A stretch of 64,000 nt of DNA from Sacculina carcini (lineage: Eukaryota > Arthropoda > Thecostraca > Sacculinidae). The notes under the pieces were generated by a model. The model saw only the letters and a program-made list of their open reading frames with translations. It did no database searches and was not told the DNA's origin. The DNA lies in the NCBI GenBank assembly GCA_916048095.2, contig OU696590.1:2051001-2115000 (forward strand). The letters run 5' to 3'. Each line of letters starts with the position of its first letter. The first letter of the stretch is position 1. The position numbers and the translations under genes are program-made. Shown here one piece after another: positions 54,842 to 64,000 of the stretch.

Positions 54842-56185
54842 TAAAGTCTAAGTCTAAGGGGAAGGGTACACTAAGTCTAAGAATTTGGCACCAATTAATT
54901 TATCAGCTAGAGTATGCATGGTACTTCAGAAACATGCGTCAAAACCTTACCAGTATTTCGAACAGAAATACCCAAACAAAATACCGAGCACACGTAAATA
55001 TATCAACTGCGGTGCGCCACTAATAACGCTGCGCAATAAATGTTGAACCATGACCGGTTAATATCTGTAAATAAAAAATAAAACCGATATTTACTCAAAC
55101 GAATTATTATTCAATGGCATTATAAAGAGTATAATTAACGCAACTGGAATAACAAAACCGCCAGGCAGAATATAATATTTACGCCGTCTGTGTAGAAACT
55201 ACAGTTGGAGAAACTATCGATATACCTTATTAATTTGTATTTGTATTTTGCCAAATCCAATGCCAATACATACAAACAGTACTCACTACCATTAAAAACA
55301 CTGGACAATTAAAAAATATAGATTTGGCAGCGACTCAATAATCACTGTTTATTTTCCGTGAGCACCCTAAACAAACCAGAAACCAAAACAAAAACAAGCT
55401 ACACAAACATTTAAAATAACACAGTGATTTAAACTTCGTATTTGTTATTTAACCTGTTTGTGTAGCTTGTTTTTTGTTTAGTTAAGTTTATAATTATATT
55501 TTATTTTGAAACCTGGAGAGATGTAATAACTTTTTAATAAAAACATAATTAAGAGCTGCCATAATAATAAATATGAAATATTGATGCGACAAATTATCAC
55601 ACTCATATACCTAGCATGGCCAAATACAGGATATCGTAGCATGAATCACGCAAAATCACATCGATCACACAAATATGGTAAATCAAAGTTATTACAAAAA
55701 TGTGCACGTTACACCGAATCACCGAAAAAATAATTCAATTATATAAAAAATGAAATTACATTACAATAGAGGTGTACGCCACAGTGCCATTTCAATGGAT
55801 CAAATTTTATTGCTTCTTCCAGTATCGTATCGTTCTTACATTGAGTTTAATCTTTAATAATGTAACTTCCGCATTCATATTTGGAAACGGCGTGTGCTCT
55901 TGCAGGCCTCTTAAACACGAATGAAGACCGGCATATTCATATTTATTGACATTTTATCATTGCCAGGGCTGGCGCGCTGATTTGAGCGCCGTTTTTCGAA
56001 AGGTTAAATGCCCAAGTGACAGCTGCTACACGGGAAGAAGCCGAATCTTATGAACACAGGTGTGTCCCGTGCAGCTCGCTGCCACCGCAGAACCGACCCT
56101 CTCCACGCTATGACGACACAAGAACGGAAGAGGTATTATAGAGGGCCACCTCCCCAGAATGCATGGCACAACACATATCTGATAT
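54842..56185. other. AT-rich region, no gene recognised
   Basis: Contains the hairpin at 55391-55473 and otherwise no open frame or repeat that I can identify. Confidence 0.5.
55391..55473. repeat. 19-bp perfect inverted repeat with 45-nt loop
   Basis: Arms AAAACAAGCTACACAAACA (55391-55409) and its complement (55455-55473); looser pairing extends outward. Could be a small MITE. Confidence 0.7.
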
Positions 56186-56289
56186 CTGATAACTAGGGCT
56201 GTCAAAAAAGTAACCTAAAAATCAGAAAAAGTAACTTTATTTTCGAGAAAAAGTAACCTAAAAAGGTAACCTAAAAATAACCTGAGTTT

Positions 56290-56443
56290 TAAAGTTATTA
56301 TCACTTTTGTATCGTTTTATCACATGTACATCACGTATATCACGCCTTTATATCATCATGTATATCATCATGTATATCACGCCTTTGCTGATTAGTGCGC
56401 TATGTGAAATACACGGTTTGTTTGTTGTTTGTTTGTGAACATA
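56290..56443 (+). repeat. LINE 3'-end fragment (copy L4)
   Basis: Ends GATTAGTGCGCTATGTGAAA, TACACGG and GTTT-type repeats, closely matching the 3' end of L3. Copy 1 of the hAT lacks it, so it is an insertion of a severely 5'-truncated LINE or a SINE sharing that tail. Left border approximate. Confidence 0.65.
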
Positions 56444-56744
56444 TAAAGTAACCTAATAACCAATAAAAAGGTAACCTAATAATAATCTCCTTCAAAAAAG
56501 GTGAATTTCTGTTTGCAGTTGTGAAGGAAGAAAATACACCAGTCCTTGTTTTTTATCATCTTTCCGAGTTGGTACTACTTTTCCACCCTCTCCGATCTGC
56601 TACCATTTTTATAACAAACAACCAAAAGTGACTTAACATAATTTAGCTAACATCGAAAAAAGAAGCATAACCATCAAAATATAATTTTAAGTGGAAAGCT
56701 CATACAAATGCGAAACACACTAATTGCAAAATTATATATTTTTA

Positions 56745-56953
56745 ATAATGGTCGCAATAATATTCTTTATAGCCACTCCTCTTTTTCGCCCAGCTGTCCC
56801 TCTTTCATCGCAGTTCGTGAGTCCCTCCGTAAACGCACCATTGTGGCCCCTCTTCCATCACCCTCCTCCACCCCTCTCTCTGCTCCCCCTACCACTTCCC
56901 TCCCTCCCACTACTACTGTTGTCTCTTCTCCGCCCTCCCCTGCTAACCAATGA
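56745..56953 (+). pseudogene. LINE L3 ORF1 C-terminal fragment
   Basis: Residues FNNGRNNILYSHSSFSPSCP align with the third Cys/His cluster of L1 ORF1, followed by a Ser/Pro-rich tail ending CAA TGA CTA. The stop is in the same frame as ORF2. Confidence 0.75.
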
Positions 56954-56956
56954 CTA
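56951..56956 (+). promoter_or_regulatory. second in-frame UGA-CUA junction
   Basis: TGA (56951-56953) then CTA, followed by CTCCC; L1 has TGA CTA CTTCC at the same place. The frame is open from ORF1 through this stop into ORF2 with no other stop. Confidence 0.6.
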
Positions 56957-59869
56957 CTCCCGCGTTCTACCACTGCCCCTGCACCGGCTCTCACCCTCCC
57001 TGGTGCCCCTCACCTGTCTGGCACTCAGAATGATCCTAAATTTTTCCCTGTTGGCCTACTCAATATCCGTTCTGCCCGTAATAAGACGTCCTATATTTGT
57101 GATATTATTTCTCACCTTAATCTTTCTCTCCTTATGCTTACTGAGACATGGCTGCTTGAGTCTGATGTTTCAGTTTTTTCTGCCCAATTGCCTCATTCTT
57201 TCAAGTTCTTTCATGTTTGTCGATCTTCTTCTTCCTCTACTAAGTATAAAGGTGGAGGTGTGGGTGTCATTCTCCGCTCTTCTTTTGCCCTAAATTTACT
57301 CAATGATCTCTCATTTACTTCCCCTTCTTTTGAGTACATTGCACTTTCTCTGTCTTTGCCTGCTGCGCGTCCTCTTGGAATTTTACTTGTTTATCGCCAT
57401 AATAACCCTGGCTCATCGACTCAATTCAATTCTGATTTCGACAGTATTATTGCCATCCTATTTCAGCGTTTTTCCGACAACTTCATATTACTTGGTGACT
57501 TTAATTTTTGGGTTGATCAGCCCTCCCATCACCCACACTCAACTGATTTCCTTTCCCTTCTAAATTCCTGGGACCTCACCATAATGAACTCTGGTCGTTC
57601 TCATATATCAGGTCATACCCTTGACCTCCTCATTTGTACCGAAACATCTGCTAAGCTCATTCCTCCAGACATCATCACATATCCTCCTGATATTGCCATA
57701 TCAGATCACTCCCTAATTTCATTTAAACTAAGTCATCAAACCAGTAACACCAATCCTCCGCCTAAAATTTTTTTTGCACGAGACTACAAACATTTTGATC
57801 CCTCACTTTTCAACAATCTCGCCTCTGTCTCTTTTGACCCTAACCTTTACTATTTCCTCCCTCCCTCAGCTCTTCTGCCCTTCTTGGACGACTCCCTATC
57901 TAAAATTAATGATTTAATATTCCCAATGTGTCGTTACACTGTCAAATCTAATGTTTCTCCTCAGCCATGGTGGACCCCCGAATTACGCCGTCTTCGTGCT
58001 AAGTCGAGAGCCCGTGAACGCTGCTGGCGCCGGTTTCGGTCCGACTCTAATTGGTTTTCATTTTGTCAGACTCGCAAGTCCTTCATTTCTGCCCTTGATG
58101 CCGCTAAATCCTCTTATTATCAATCCAAGCTCTCTTCTGGTCCAAGTTCTTCCCGCTCTAGATGGTCTTCCCTAAAATCTATCACTGGCTTCTCCAAATC
58201 TGAGACCTGCTCCATTCCAGCTTCGACTTTATCTTTATATTTTTCAGAGAAAATTGCCAAAGCCAAGGCTAAATTACCACCCTCCTCTTTACCACTGTCT
58301 TTCCCTTCCTCTGACTGCTCTTTGTCATCTTTCTCCCCCATCTCCCCAGCCGCCACTGCCAAATATCTGAAAAAATTGCAAAAGTCCAGATGTCCTTCAG
58401 ATGCAATAAATTTTCGTGCACTTTTCGACTCTATTCTACTCCTTGCCCCTTTTCTTACACATTTGGTAAACTCCTCTTTTCTCCACGGGACTTTTCTGGC
58501 CTCCAAGCATGCCATTGTTTCTCCCATCCTTAAGAAACCTTCCCTTGATGCCAACACTCCGAGCAGTTACAGACCCATCTCCTTGCTCCCTCTGCCTTCT
58601 AAACTCTTGGAAGCTGCTATCCTTTCTCAACTTCGGCCTTGTATATATTCTGCTCTCGATCCCTGTCAGTCTGGCTTTGTCTCTAATCATTCAACTGAAA
58701 CCCTGCTTCTGTCTCTACTGAATGACATTTTCGCTTCTTTCTCTTCAGGTCAATCTGTTCTCTTCATCTCTCTTGACTTTTCCTCAGCATTCGACCTCGT
58801 CAACCACTCAATTCTTTGTGATGACCTATGCCATATTGGTGTCTCCTCCTCGGCGCTATCACTCATGTCCTCCTATCTCACTGATCGCTCCTATTCTGTG
58901 CGCTGTAATTCTGAACTTTCCTCACCTCGACCACTTGAATACGGAGTCCCACAGGGCTCCCTTCTTGGTCCTCTTCTTTTTAATCTGTACGTTTCCTCCC
59001 TCTGTCCTATTCTCCGCAGCTATCCCATCTCCTTTCACATATATGCGGATGACATACAAATCTATTTTCCTTTTTCTTTGGCCAATACTAACCTAATTCC
59101 TAAACTTCTCTCCCACATAGCTGAGTGGGCATCCTCTCGAAATCTTCTACTGAACCCTGAGAAAACTCTTTATCTTCTTTTCCATCCTCCCAAAATTACT
59201 CCATGTTCAATAGATCTACCTCTTTCCTCACAAATTCGTAATCTAGGAGTCCAATTTGACCCCACATTGTCATTCGCTCAACACATTTTCAAAATTTCAC
59301 GTTCCTGTCGTTTTGTTTTACGTCAATTGTACCCGATCCGCTCTCATCTTGATGAGGCATCCGCTCTACTCCTAGTTAATTCATATATTTTTTCGCATAT
59401 CGATTACTGCAATTCTTTATTTTTTCACCTTCCTCTAAAATCCATCCGCTCTCTCCAGTCGATAATAAATCTCTCTTGTCGCTTTGTCCTTCGTCTTCCC
59501 CCCAAGTCACCCACATCCACCCATATTCGTAAACTTGGCTGGTTGCCTGCTCTGTCCAGAATCCACCATAAGCTGTGCTGCATTGTCTATAAACTTCTCC
59601 ATACTCCTTCTCCACCTTCTTACCTATATTCGCTTCTAACTCCCTCTGATCGTCCTTTATGTCGCCGTCCAGTGCCCCTCGTATGTCCTCCTGCTGACCA
59701 CGAGTCTAACTGGTCAGCCAAATCCTTCTACTTTTCTGCTCCCCGACTTTATAACTCTCTTCCTCATCACATTCTACAGAAAAAATCCTACTCTTCCTTT
59801 TCGGCTTCCCTTCATATATACTTACTGTCTCTTCCGTCGCCGCCCACTTACCCCTATAGAAATTGTTGA
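56954..59869 (+). CDS. LINE L3 ORF2: endonuclease-reverse transcriptase
   Basis: 971 residues from the codon after the in-frame UGA, or 911 from the first ATG at 57134. The upstream extension contains VGLLNIRSARNKTSYI, the endonuclease start with its catalytic Asn, so the ATG-only product would lack it. Motifs: LTETWL, GDFNFWVD, SDHSLI, YRPISLLPLPSKLLE, SLDFSSAFDLVNHSI, EYGVPQGSLLGPLLF, HIYADDIQIYF. No internal stop. Relative of L1 ORF2 but clearly diverged; possibly still functional as protein, though the element lacks its 5' end. Confidence 0.85.
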   Translation, partial: LLPRSTTAPAPALTLPGAPHLSGTQNDPKFFPVGLLNIRSARNKTSYICDIISHLNLSLLMLTETWLLESDVSVFSAQLPHSFKFFHVCRSSSSSTKYKGGGVGVILRSSFALNLLNDLSFTSPSFEYIALSLSLPAARPLGILLVYRHNNPGSSTQFNSDFDSIIAILFQRFSDNFILLGDFNFWVDQPSHHPHSTDFLSLLNSWDLTIMNSGRSHISGHTLDLLICTETSAKLIPPDIITYPPDIAISDHSLISFKLSHQTSNTNPPPKIFFARDYKHFDPSLFNNLASVSFDPNLYYFLPPSALLPFLDDSLSKINDLIFPMCRYTVKSNVSPQPWWTPELRRLRAKSRARERCWRRFRSDSNWFSFCQTRKSFISALDAAKSSYYQSKLSSGPSSSRSRWSSLKSITGFSKSETCSIPASTLSLYFSEKIAKAKAKLPPSSLPLSFPSSDCSLSSFSPISPAATAKYLKKLQKSRCPSDAINFRALFDSILLLAPFLTHLVNSSFLHGTFLASKHAIVSPILKKPSLDANTPSSYRPISLLPLPSKLLEAAILSQLRPCIYSALDPCQSGFVSNHSTETLLLSLLNDIFASFSSGQSVLFISLDFSSAFDLVNHSILCDDLCHIGVSSSALSLMSSYLTDRSYSVRCNSELSSPRPLEYGVPQGSLLGPLLFNLYVSSLCPILRSYPISFHIYADDIQIYFPFSLANTNLIPKLLSHIAEWASSRNLLLNPEKTLYLLFHPPKITPCSIDLPLSSQIRNLGVQFDPTLSFAQHIFKISRSCRFVLRQLYPIRSHLDEASALLLVNSYIFSHIDYCNSLFFHLPLKSIRSLQSIINLSCRFVLRLPPKSPTSTHIRKLGWLPALSRIHHKLCCIVYKLLHTPSPPSYLYSLLTPSDRPLCRRPVPLVCPPADHESNWSAKSFYFSAPRLYNSLPHHILQKKSYSSFSASLHIYLLSLPSPPTYPYRNC

Positions 59870-60189
59870 TACTCTTTTTTGGCTTATCTCTCAACACCAA
59901 ATTTAAATATTTTCTCTGTCAGCTACACTTCTCTGATCCCATTCTTTCATTTTTTCTCGCCTCTGATCATTCGCTGTGTATATTTTCTTGATTTTCTTGA
60001 TTGTTGTATATATTTCCTGCTTTTGATATTTTTTGTGCCTTGTCACTTCAGCTCATATAATTTTGTTCTTTTTGAGCCCCTATCACTGTTTATACCTTAG
60101 TTTGCTCTATTTTGTACGTTTTCGCGCCTTTGCAAATTAGTGCGCTATAACAAATACATGGTTTGTTTGTTTGTTTGTTTTATATTTTT

Positions 60190-62305
60190 TTCAATCAGAA
60201 ATCAGAAATCAGAAATGTATTGCCACTTTATACAACAAAGTATTGGCATGGATGAAAATATACATACAAATCACACAATGTACACACAAATGAAAATGCA
60301 TCATAAAAAAAATAAAAAATAAAAACTTGGGCTCACAGCGGGATAAGACACACAAGAGTCACACAAAAACACGTATACAACAGAAAAACGAATGATATCG
60401 GTGTGGGCTCATGAATCTATGTACACATCCAAAAGATGTGTATATAATTTGCTGCTGAAAGATTTATAGGAGCTGGAAGATTTAATTGAACGGGGAAGTT
60501 TATTGTACAGACGGGGGGCAATGTATTGGAAGGATTTGGAAGACCATGATGATTCGGAAACTGCTCGGGGTTCTAGAAGGGCGCTAGATGATCGAGTGTT
60601 AGTGTTGTGTGAGACTGGCACTACCAGCTCCTTCAGATAGGGTGGAGGATAGGGGGAGTTGATCAATTTGAAAGTGAGACAGCATATTTTGTGTTGGGTC
60701 ATATATTTAAAAGGAAGCCATCTCAATGTTTTTAGGTGTCGAGAGGTAGGATGACGGGAAGGAAGTCTGAAAACAAAACGGCACGATTGGTTGAGAATAG
60801 ATTGGAAGGAAGAAATGTCTTTTTTTGGTAGAGAATAAAACAAAGAGGAACAATAATTTAGATGGGGGAAAATAAAGGCATTAATTAGAGCAATGGAGGA
60901 ACGTTGATCCAGGTATTTACGCGACATATAGAGGATACGTAGTATATAGCGACACTTTCGTAAAGTGATTTTAATGTGGTGAGAGAAGCTGAGTGAGGCA
61001 TCAATATATACACCAAGACTTTTAACTTGTGGCAGTATTTTCAGTTGGTTCACTTGGAAATCCATACAAGGGGTTTGCAATAGTAGGAGTTGGGTTTTAG
61101 AGTGGTTAATAACAAGTGATCTAGAGGAAGCCCAGGAATTGATAGCGTTGAATATGTTAGGAATATCGTTCTCGCGAAAAGCAGGTAAATATATTTGTAT
61201 ATCGTCGGCAAAGAGGTGATAAGATAGAGACATGGATCGGAGGAGAGGACAAATGGAGTACATGAAAATGTTGAACAAAATGGGACCGAGGATAGATCCT
61301 TGAGGGACACCAGAAGTGATTGGATGTGAAGGGGACTCATCGGAATCAATTTGGACAGAAAAGCTACGGTCGGATAGGTACGAAATGAACAGTGAAAGAG
61401 CAGAATCAGATATACCAAATGAACGAAGATCCTGGATGAGGACAGAATGATCAACTAAATCAAAAGCTGAGGAAAGGTCGATTAAAATAAGGATAATTGG
61501 AGTTTTAGATGAAAACTGTTGGAGAACGTCATTTTGAATTTTGAGAAGAGCGGTTTCGGTGGATCTATGTTTGATAAAACCAGATTGAAATTGATCGACA
61601 AAATTGTTATCCATGATATAATGCGATAATTGTTTGTAAATTGCAGCTTCAATAATTTTGGCTGAGAATGTTAGAAGGGAAATGGGGCGATAATTTGCTG
61701 TAGAAAACGTGTCTAAATTAGGTTTTTTTAGTATAGGTTTGACAACCGCGTGTTTTGAAGCGAGGAATGAGCCTTGGAGGAAGGAACTGTTGATGAGGTG
61801 GGTATAAAAAGGGGCTAATAAGTAGATACTTTTTGAAATCTTTCCATAGCAAATGGGATTTCGAGGGCATGACGAAGGTCTTGTTTTCCTTAGAATTTGT
61901 AAGGTGTCGAATAAAGTTAATTGGTCAAATGACTGTAAAGGATTCACTGCACTTTTAACTACTGTGTAAGGTACTGGTGCTGGGGACGAGTTAATTCCCA
62001 AAAGAGAAGAAGCCTTAGATATGAGGAAATTTGCAAACTCTTTCGCAGTGAATGAGGGAGATATACGAGTCTGTTTACCAATGAGTTTGTTTAGCAAGCA
62101 CCACCGAGAACAAGAATGACTATTGGCGAGCAGATTTGAAACCCTATCAACTTTGAATTTCTCGAGAGATGATATATAGGCTCGACGATATGAGGTAAAT
62201 GCTTCCCAGTCGGCATCGCAACGAGTTCGAGACCAAACCCGCTCAAGTTTGCGCAACTCCCTCCTAGATTGTATGATATTTTTTGGAAGGATAAAGTTCA
62301 ATGGA
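60190..62305 (-). mobile_element. 5'-truncated LINE (copy L5), distinct subfamily
   Basis: Minus-strand copy containing only the RT half. Its 3' end has TGCCA ... TGGCA arms, AATACA and a TTTCTGA-repeat tail (60195-60216). It lies back to back with L3 inside the hAT element. Confidence 0.82.
60409..62301 (-). pseudogene. LINE L5 partial ORF2: reverse transcriptase
   Basis: 630 residues open to the 5' truncation. Motifs: NYRPISLLTFSAKIIEAAIY, ILIDLSSAFDLVDHSVL, SGVPQGSILGPILF, catalytic HLFADDIQIYLP and LRWLPFKYMTQHKICC. The endonuclease is missing. RT differs from L1/L2/L3 (FADD rather than YADD), so it is a second subfamily. Confidence 0.83.
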
Positions 62306-62660
62306 ACTTTTTATCAAATAGCACGTACTACAGTAGCGTAAACACTGCATGTGTAAATGCCACCCGTCCTCCCATATGTCAAACGTGGGATAATGGCGCT
62401 ATCTCACGCCCTGAAAATCACGTGCAAAAATTCCTGTTCAAGTAAATTGCGTACTGTCAAGTGCTACAGTGCAGTATCTGGTATAGACAGCTCACACATC
62501 GTACTATACCACGCTCCAAACATCTCACGACACCCTCCGGCTCGTGGACATTTCCTAGAATGGAATTACACTATCCTGCGTACCCAAAAACGTATAAATA
62601 TCGAGTAGCACGGATATTAAGATGAATATCAATTGCTAAATCCTAACAGCAGAAATGTTG
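62306..62660. other. internal hAT sequence, unassigned
   Basis: Lies between LINE L5 and the recognisable right end of the hAT element; no frame or match to copy 1 was seen. Confidence 0.4.
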
Positions 62661-63075
62661 ACATTTCTTGATCTTCAGACCAAATATTCCATCTCTTTTC
62701 CTATTTTATCCTCATATATACTGTTTTTGTGCCTCTTATCTGCAAAAAGTCACCAAACTTCGTGGTAAACTTACCTAATAACAAGAAAAATAACAAAATG
62801 TAACCTGACGATAAAAAAGCGACCTTAAAAGCAAAAAAGTAACCTAACGATAAAAAAGTAACTTTTGGTAACCTAATAACTTTTTTAATAATTATCGTAC
62901 ACAACTTTTTCATGCAGTTTTAGGTAGCTTATGAAAAAGTGACCTTTAGGTGAAAAATTAACTTTATTAACTTTTGACAGCCCTACTGATAACTGATGAT
63001 GACTGATATCTGGTACCATCATTTACTGCTGGGTGGACAAGGGCTGTTGGATTATAGAATTCACCCAATGAAATT

Positions 63076-63145
63076 CTGCTCCGCCGGGTTTCGAACCACG
63101 GAGCTCTCGCTTGTGAGGCGGGTGTGCTACCACTACAACACGCAG
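63076..63145 (-). tRNA. tRNA-Val(CAC)-like sequence, degenerate
   Basis: The minus strand shows a D-arm-like TAGTGGTAGCAC, an anticodon loop CTCACAA with anticodon CAC, and a T-loop GGTTCGAAACC that fits the B box. The acceptor stem pairs at only about 4-5 of 7 positions (CTGC with GCAG) and is about 3 nt short. The T stem has two mismatches. No CCA is encoded, as is normal in animals. Probably a tRNA pseudogene or the head of a tRNA-derived SINE. Confidence 0.45.
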
Positions 63146-63549
63146 TCTAACGAGTTAGCCCACATATAAATGTATTCAACGTAAGTATCACATTGCACAA
63201 CACACACAGGCACGCCAAGCAAGTATTCTCGCAAATAACACATCAGAAGCAGAAATAACATTTCATTTAACAAATAAATCAACTAAAACTAGATGACAAA
63301 TGAATTATACAAAACGTCTACTTCATCACAATGTTGAGCTAGCTGTGTTGTAACGTGCATGAATAAGGCACACACACACATACAAATGTATATAGACAAA
63401 ACACGATTTACAAACGTTGTTAAACAACAAAGCACCCCAACATTAGTTATGTCTGTTCTAAACTAACAAACAGGCATGCGGGATAAAGCAAAATGAACGT
63501 TGATAATTCAACAACCACACAATGCCCTTTAGCAGTGCGCAATTGCAAG

Positions 63550-63582
<33 letters not shown>

Positions 63583-64000
63583 CACACAAGGAACTCAATT
63601 CACTGTGCAGTAATCGTTGGGAAAAAGCACAAAAACGCAAAATCCCATGAGGAGATCATTAGCAGACAACGCTAGTGAAAAACTTGCCTTCACTATGTAA
63701 TGCTACTGCACGCAAACACACACACACACACACACACAAACACATAAACACAGAGACAGAGGAGGTCTATAAAAAATAAACTCTACGTTGATAAACCTTT
63801 AATCCTCAAACAGAATTACTAAAACGCTACAGTCAAGAGGTTATAAGTCAACTTCTCCTAGGAATTGTTTGTTTGTTTCACAAAAACTAAACTTCTGCCC
63901 GTCCAATGTCATACAAATACTATTTGAGCGGAAATGAGAAGAAAAAATCCCGACAAAAACACGGCAATAATTCAACGCAATAAAACAGACAGAAAAAGCA
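63146..64000. other. no gene recognised; CA tracts
   Basis: CA runs at about 63553-63582 and 63714-63740, otherwise AT-rich. Confidence 0.5.

Larger units (their letters stand above)
56745..60181 (+). mobile_element. LINE of the L1 group (copy L3), nearly complete
   Basis: Contains the last part of ORF1, all of ORF2, a 3' UTR and a GTTT-repeat tail (60151-60181) after CGCGCC ... GTGCGCTATAACAAATACA. The 5' end is truncated inside the ORF1 third zinc cluster. Possible duplication ATATTTTT around 56740 and 60180. Confidence 0.85.
56194..62985. mobile_element. hAT element (copy 2) enlarged to 6.8 kb by LINE insertions
   Basis: Same TIR family as 48630-49725: TAGGGCTGTCAAAAAAGTAAC at the left and CTTTTGACAGCCCTA at the right, flanked by perfect CTGATAAC at 56186-56193 and 62986-62993. 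The ends align with copy 1 (the AAGCATAACCATCAAAA block on the left, the AATAATTATC and GTAGCTTATGAAAAAGTGAC blocks on the right). Between them lie LINE copies L4, L3 and L5. Confidence 0.88.

Overview
This is animal (metazoan, probably invertebrate) nuclear DNA. The evidence is long CA/GT dinucleotide tracts, animal-type non-LTR (CR1/L2-like) and Ty3/Gypsy retrotransposons, hAT and pogo DNA transposons, and three recognisable nuclear genes: a C2H2 zinc-finger factor with a GT-AG intron, a MED1-like Mediator subunit and a WDR17 orthologue. The last two have very long uninterrupted open frames, so introns are sparse. I cannot name the species.

Layout. 1-13340: wreckage of two Gypsy elements. 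One has its two pol halves in opposite orientation. The other (minus strand, gag start near 12856, primer-binding site near 13085) is split inside integrase by a complete 4.5-kb LINE (4855-9378) and inside protease by a 391-bp hairpin element. 13345-16688: a 3.3-kb unit with inverted termini of about 0.26-0.3 kb that carries three hairpin elements and a degenerate nuclear-receptor DNA-binding domain. 16.7-28.9 kb: no intact gene; a possible ORC4 remnant, a hAT element with perfect 8-bp target duplications, a pogo/Tigger fossil, MITEs and microsatellites. 29.1-30.9 kb: C2H2 gene. 31-37 kb: nested hAT MITEs and a 0.33-kb repeat family. 37188-40751: MED1 (minus); 42793-47229: WDR17 (plus), divergent and about 2 kb apart. 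47.8-63 kb: a second transposon nest, with a decayed LINE interrupted by a hAT element, a truncated LINE, and a 6.8-kb hAT-bounded composite containing three more LINE insertions.

Most notable signals. (1) In both LINE copies that retain the ORF1/ORF2 junction, the two frames are in register and separated by a single UGA followed by CUA, a known leaky-stop context; this suggests ORF2 is made by stop-codon readthrough. (2) The LINE copies share a 3' end made of a short GC hairpin, an AATACA-like box and a copy-specific microsatellite, and a short hairpin-ended element family looks like a possible non-autonomous partner. (3) The long-TIR unit contains a nuclear-receptor-like fragment with lost zinc ligands.

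The three cellular genes act in transcription (C2H2, MED1) or are of poorly defined function (WDR17). I see no operon-like organisation; the rest is mobile DNA whose insertion order can be read from target duplications.
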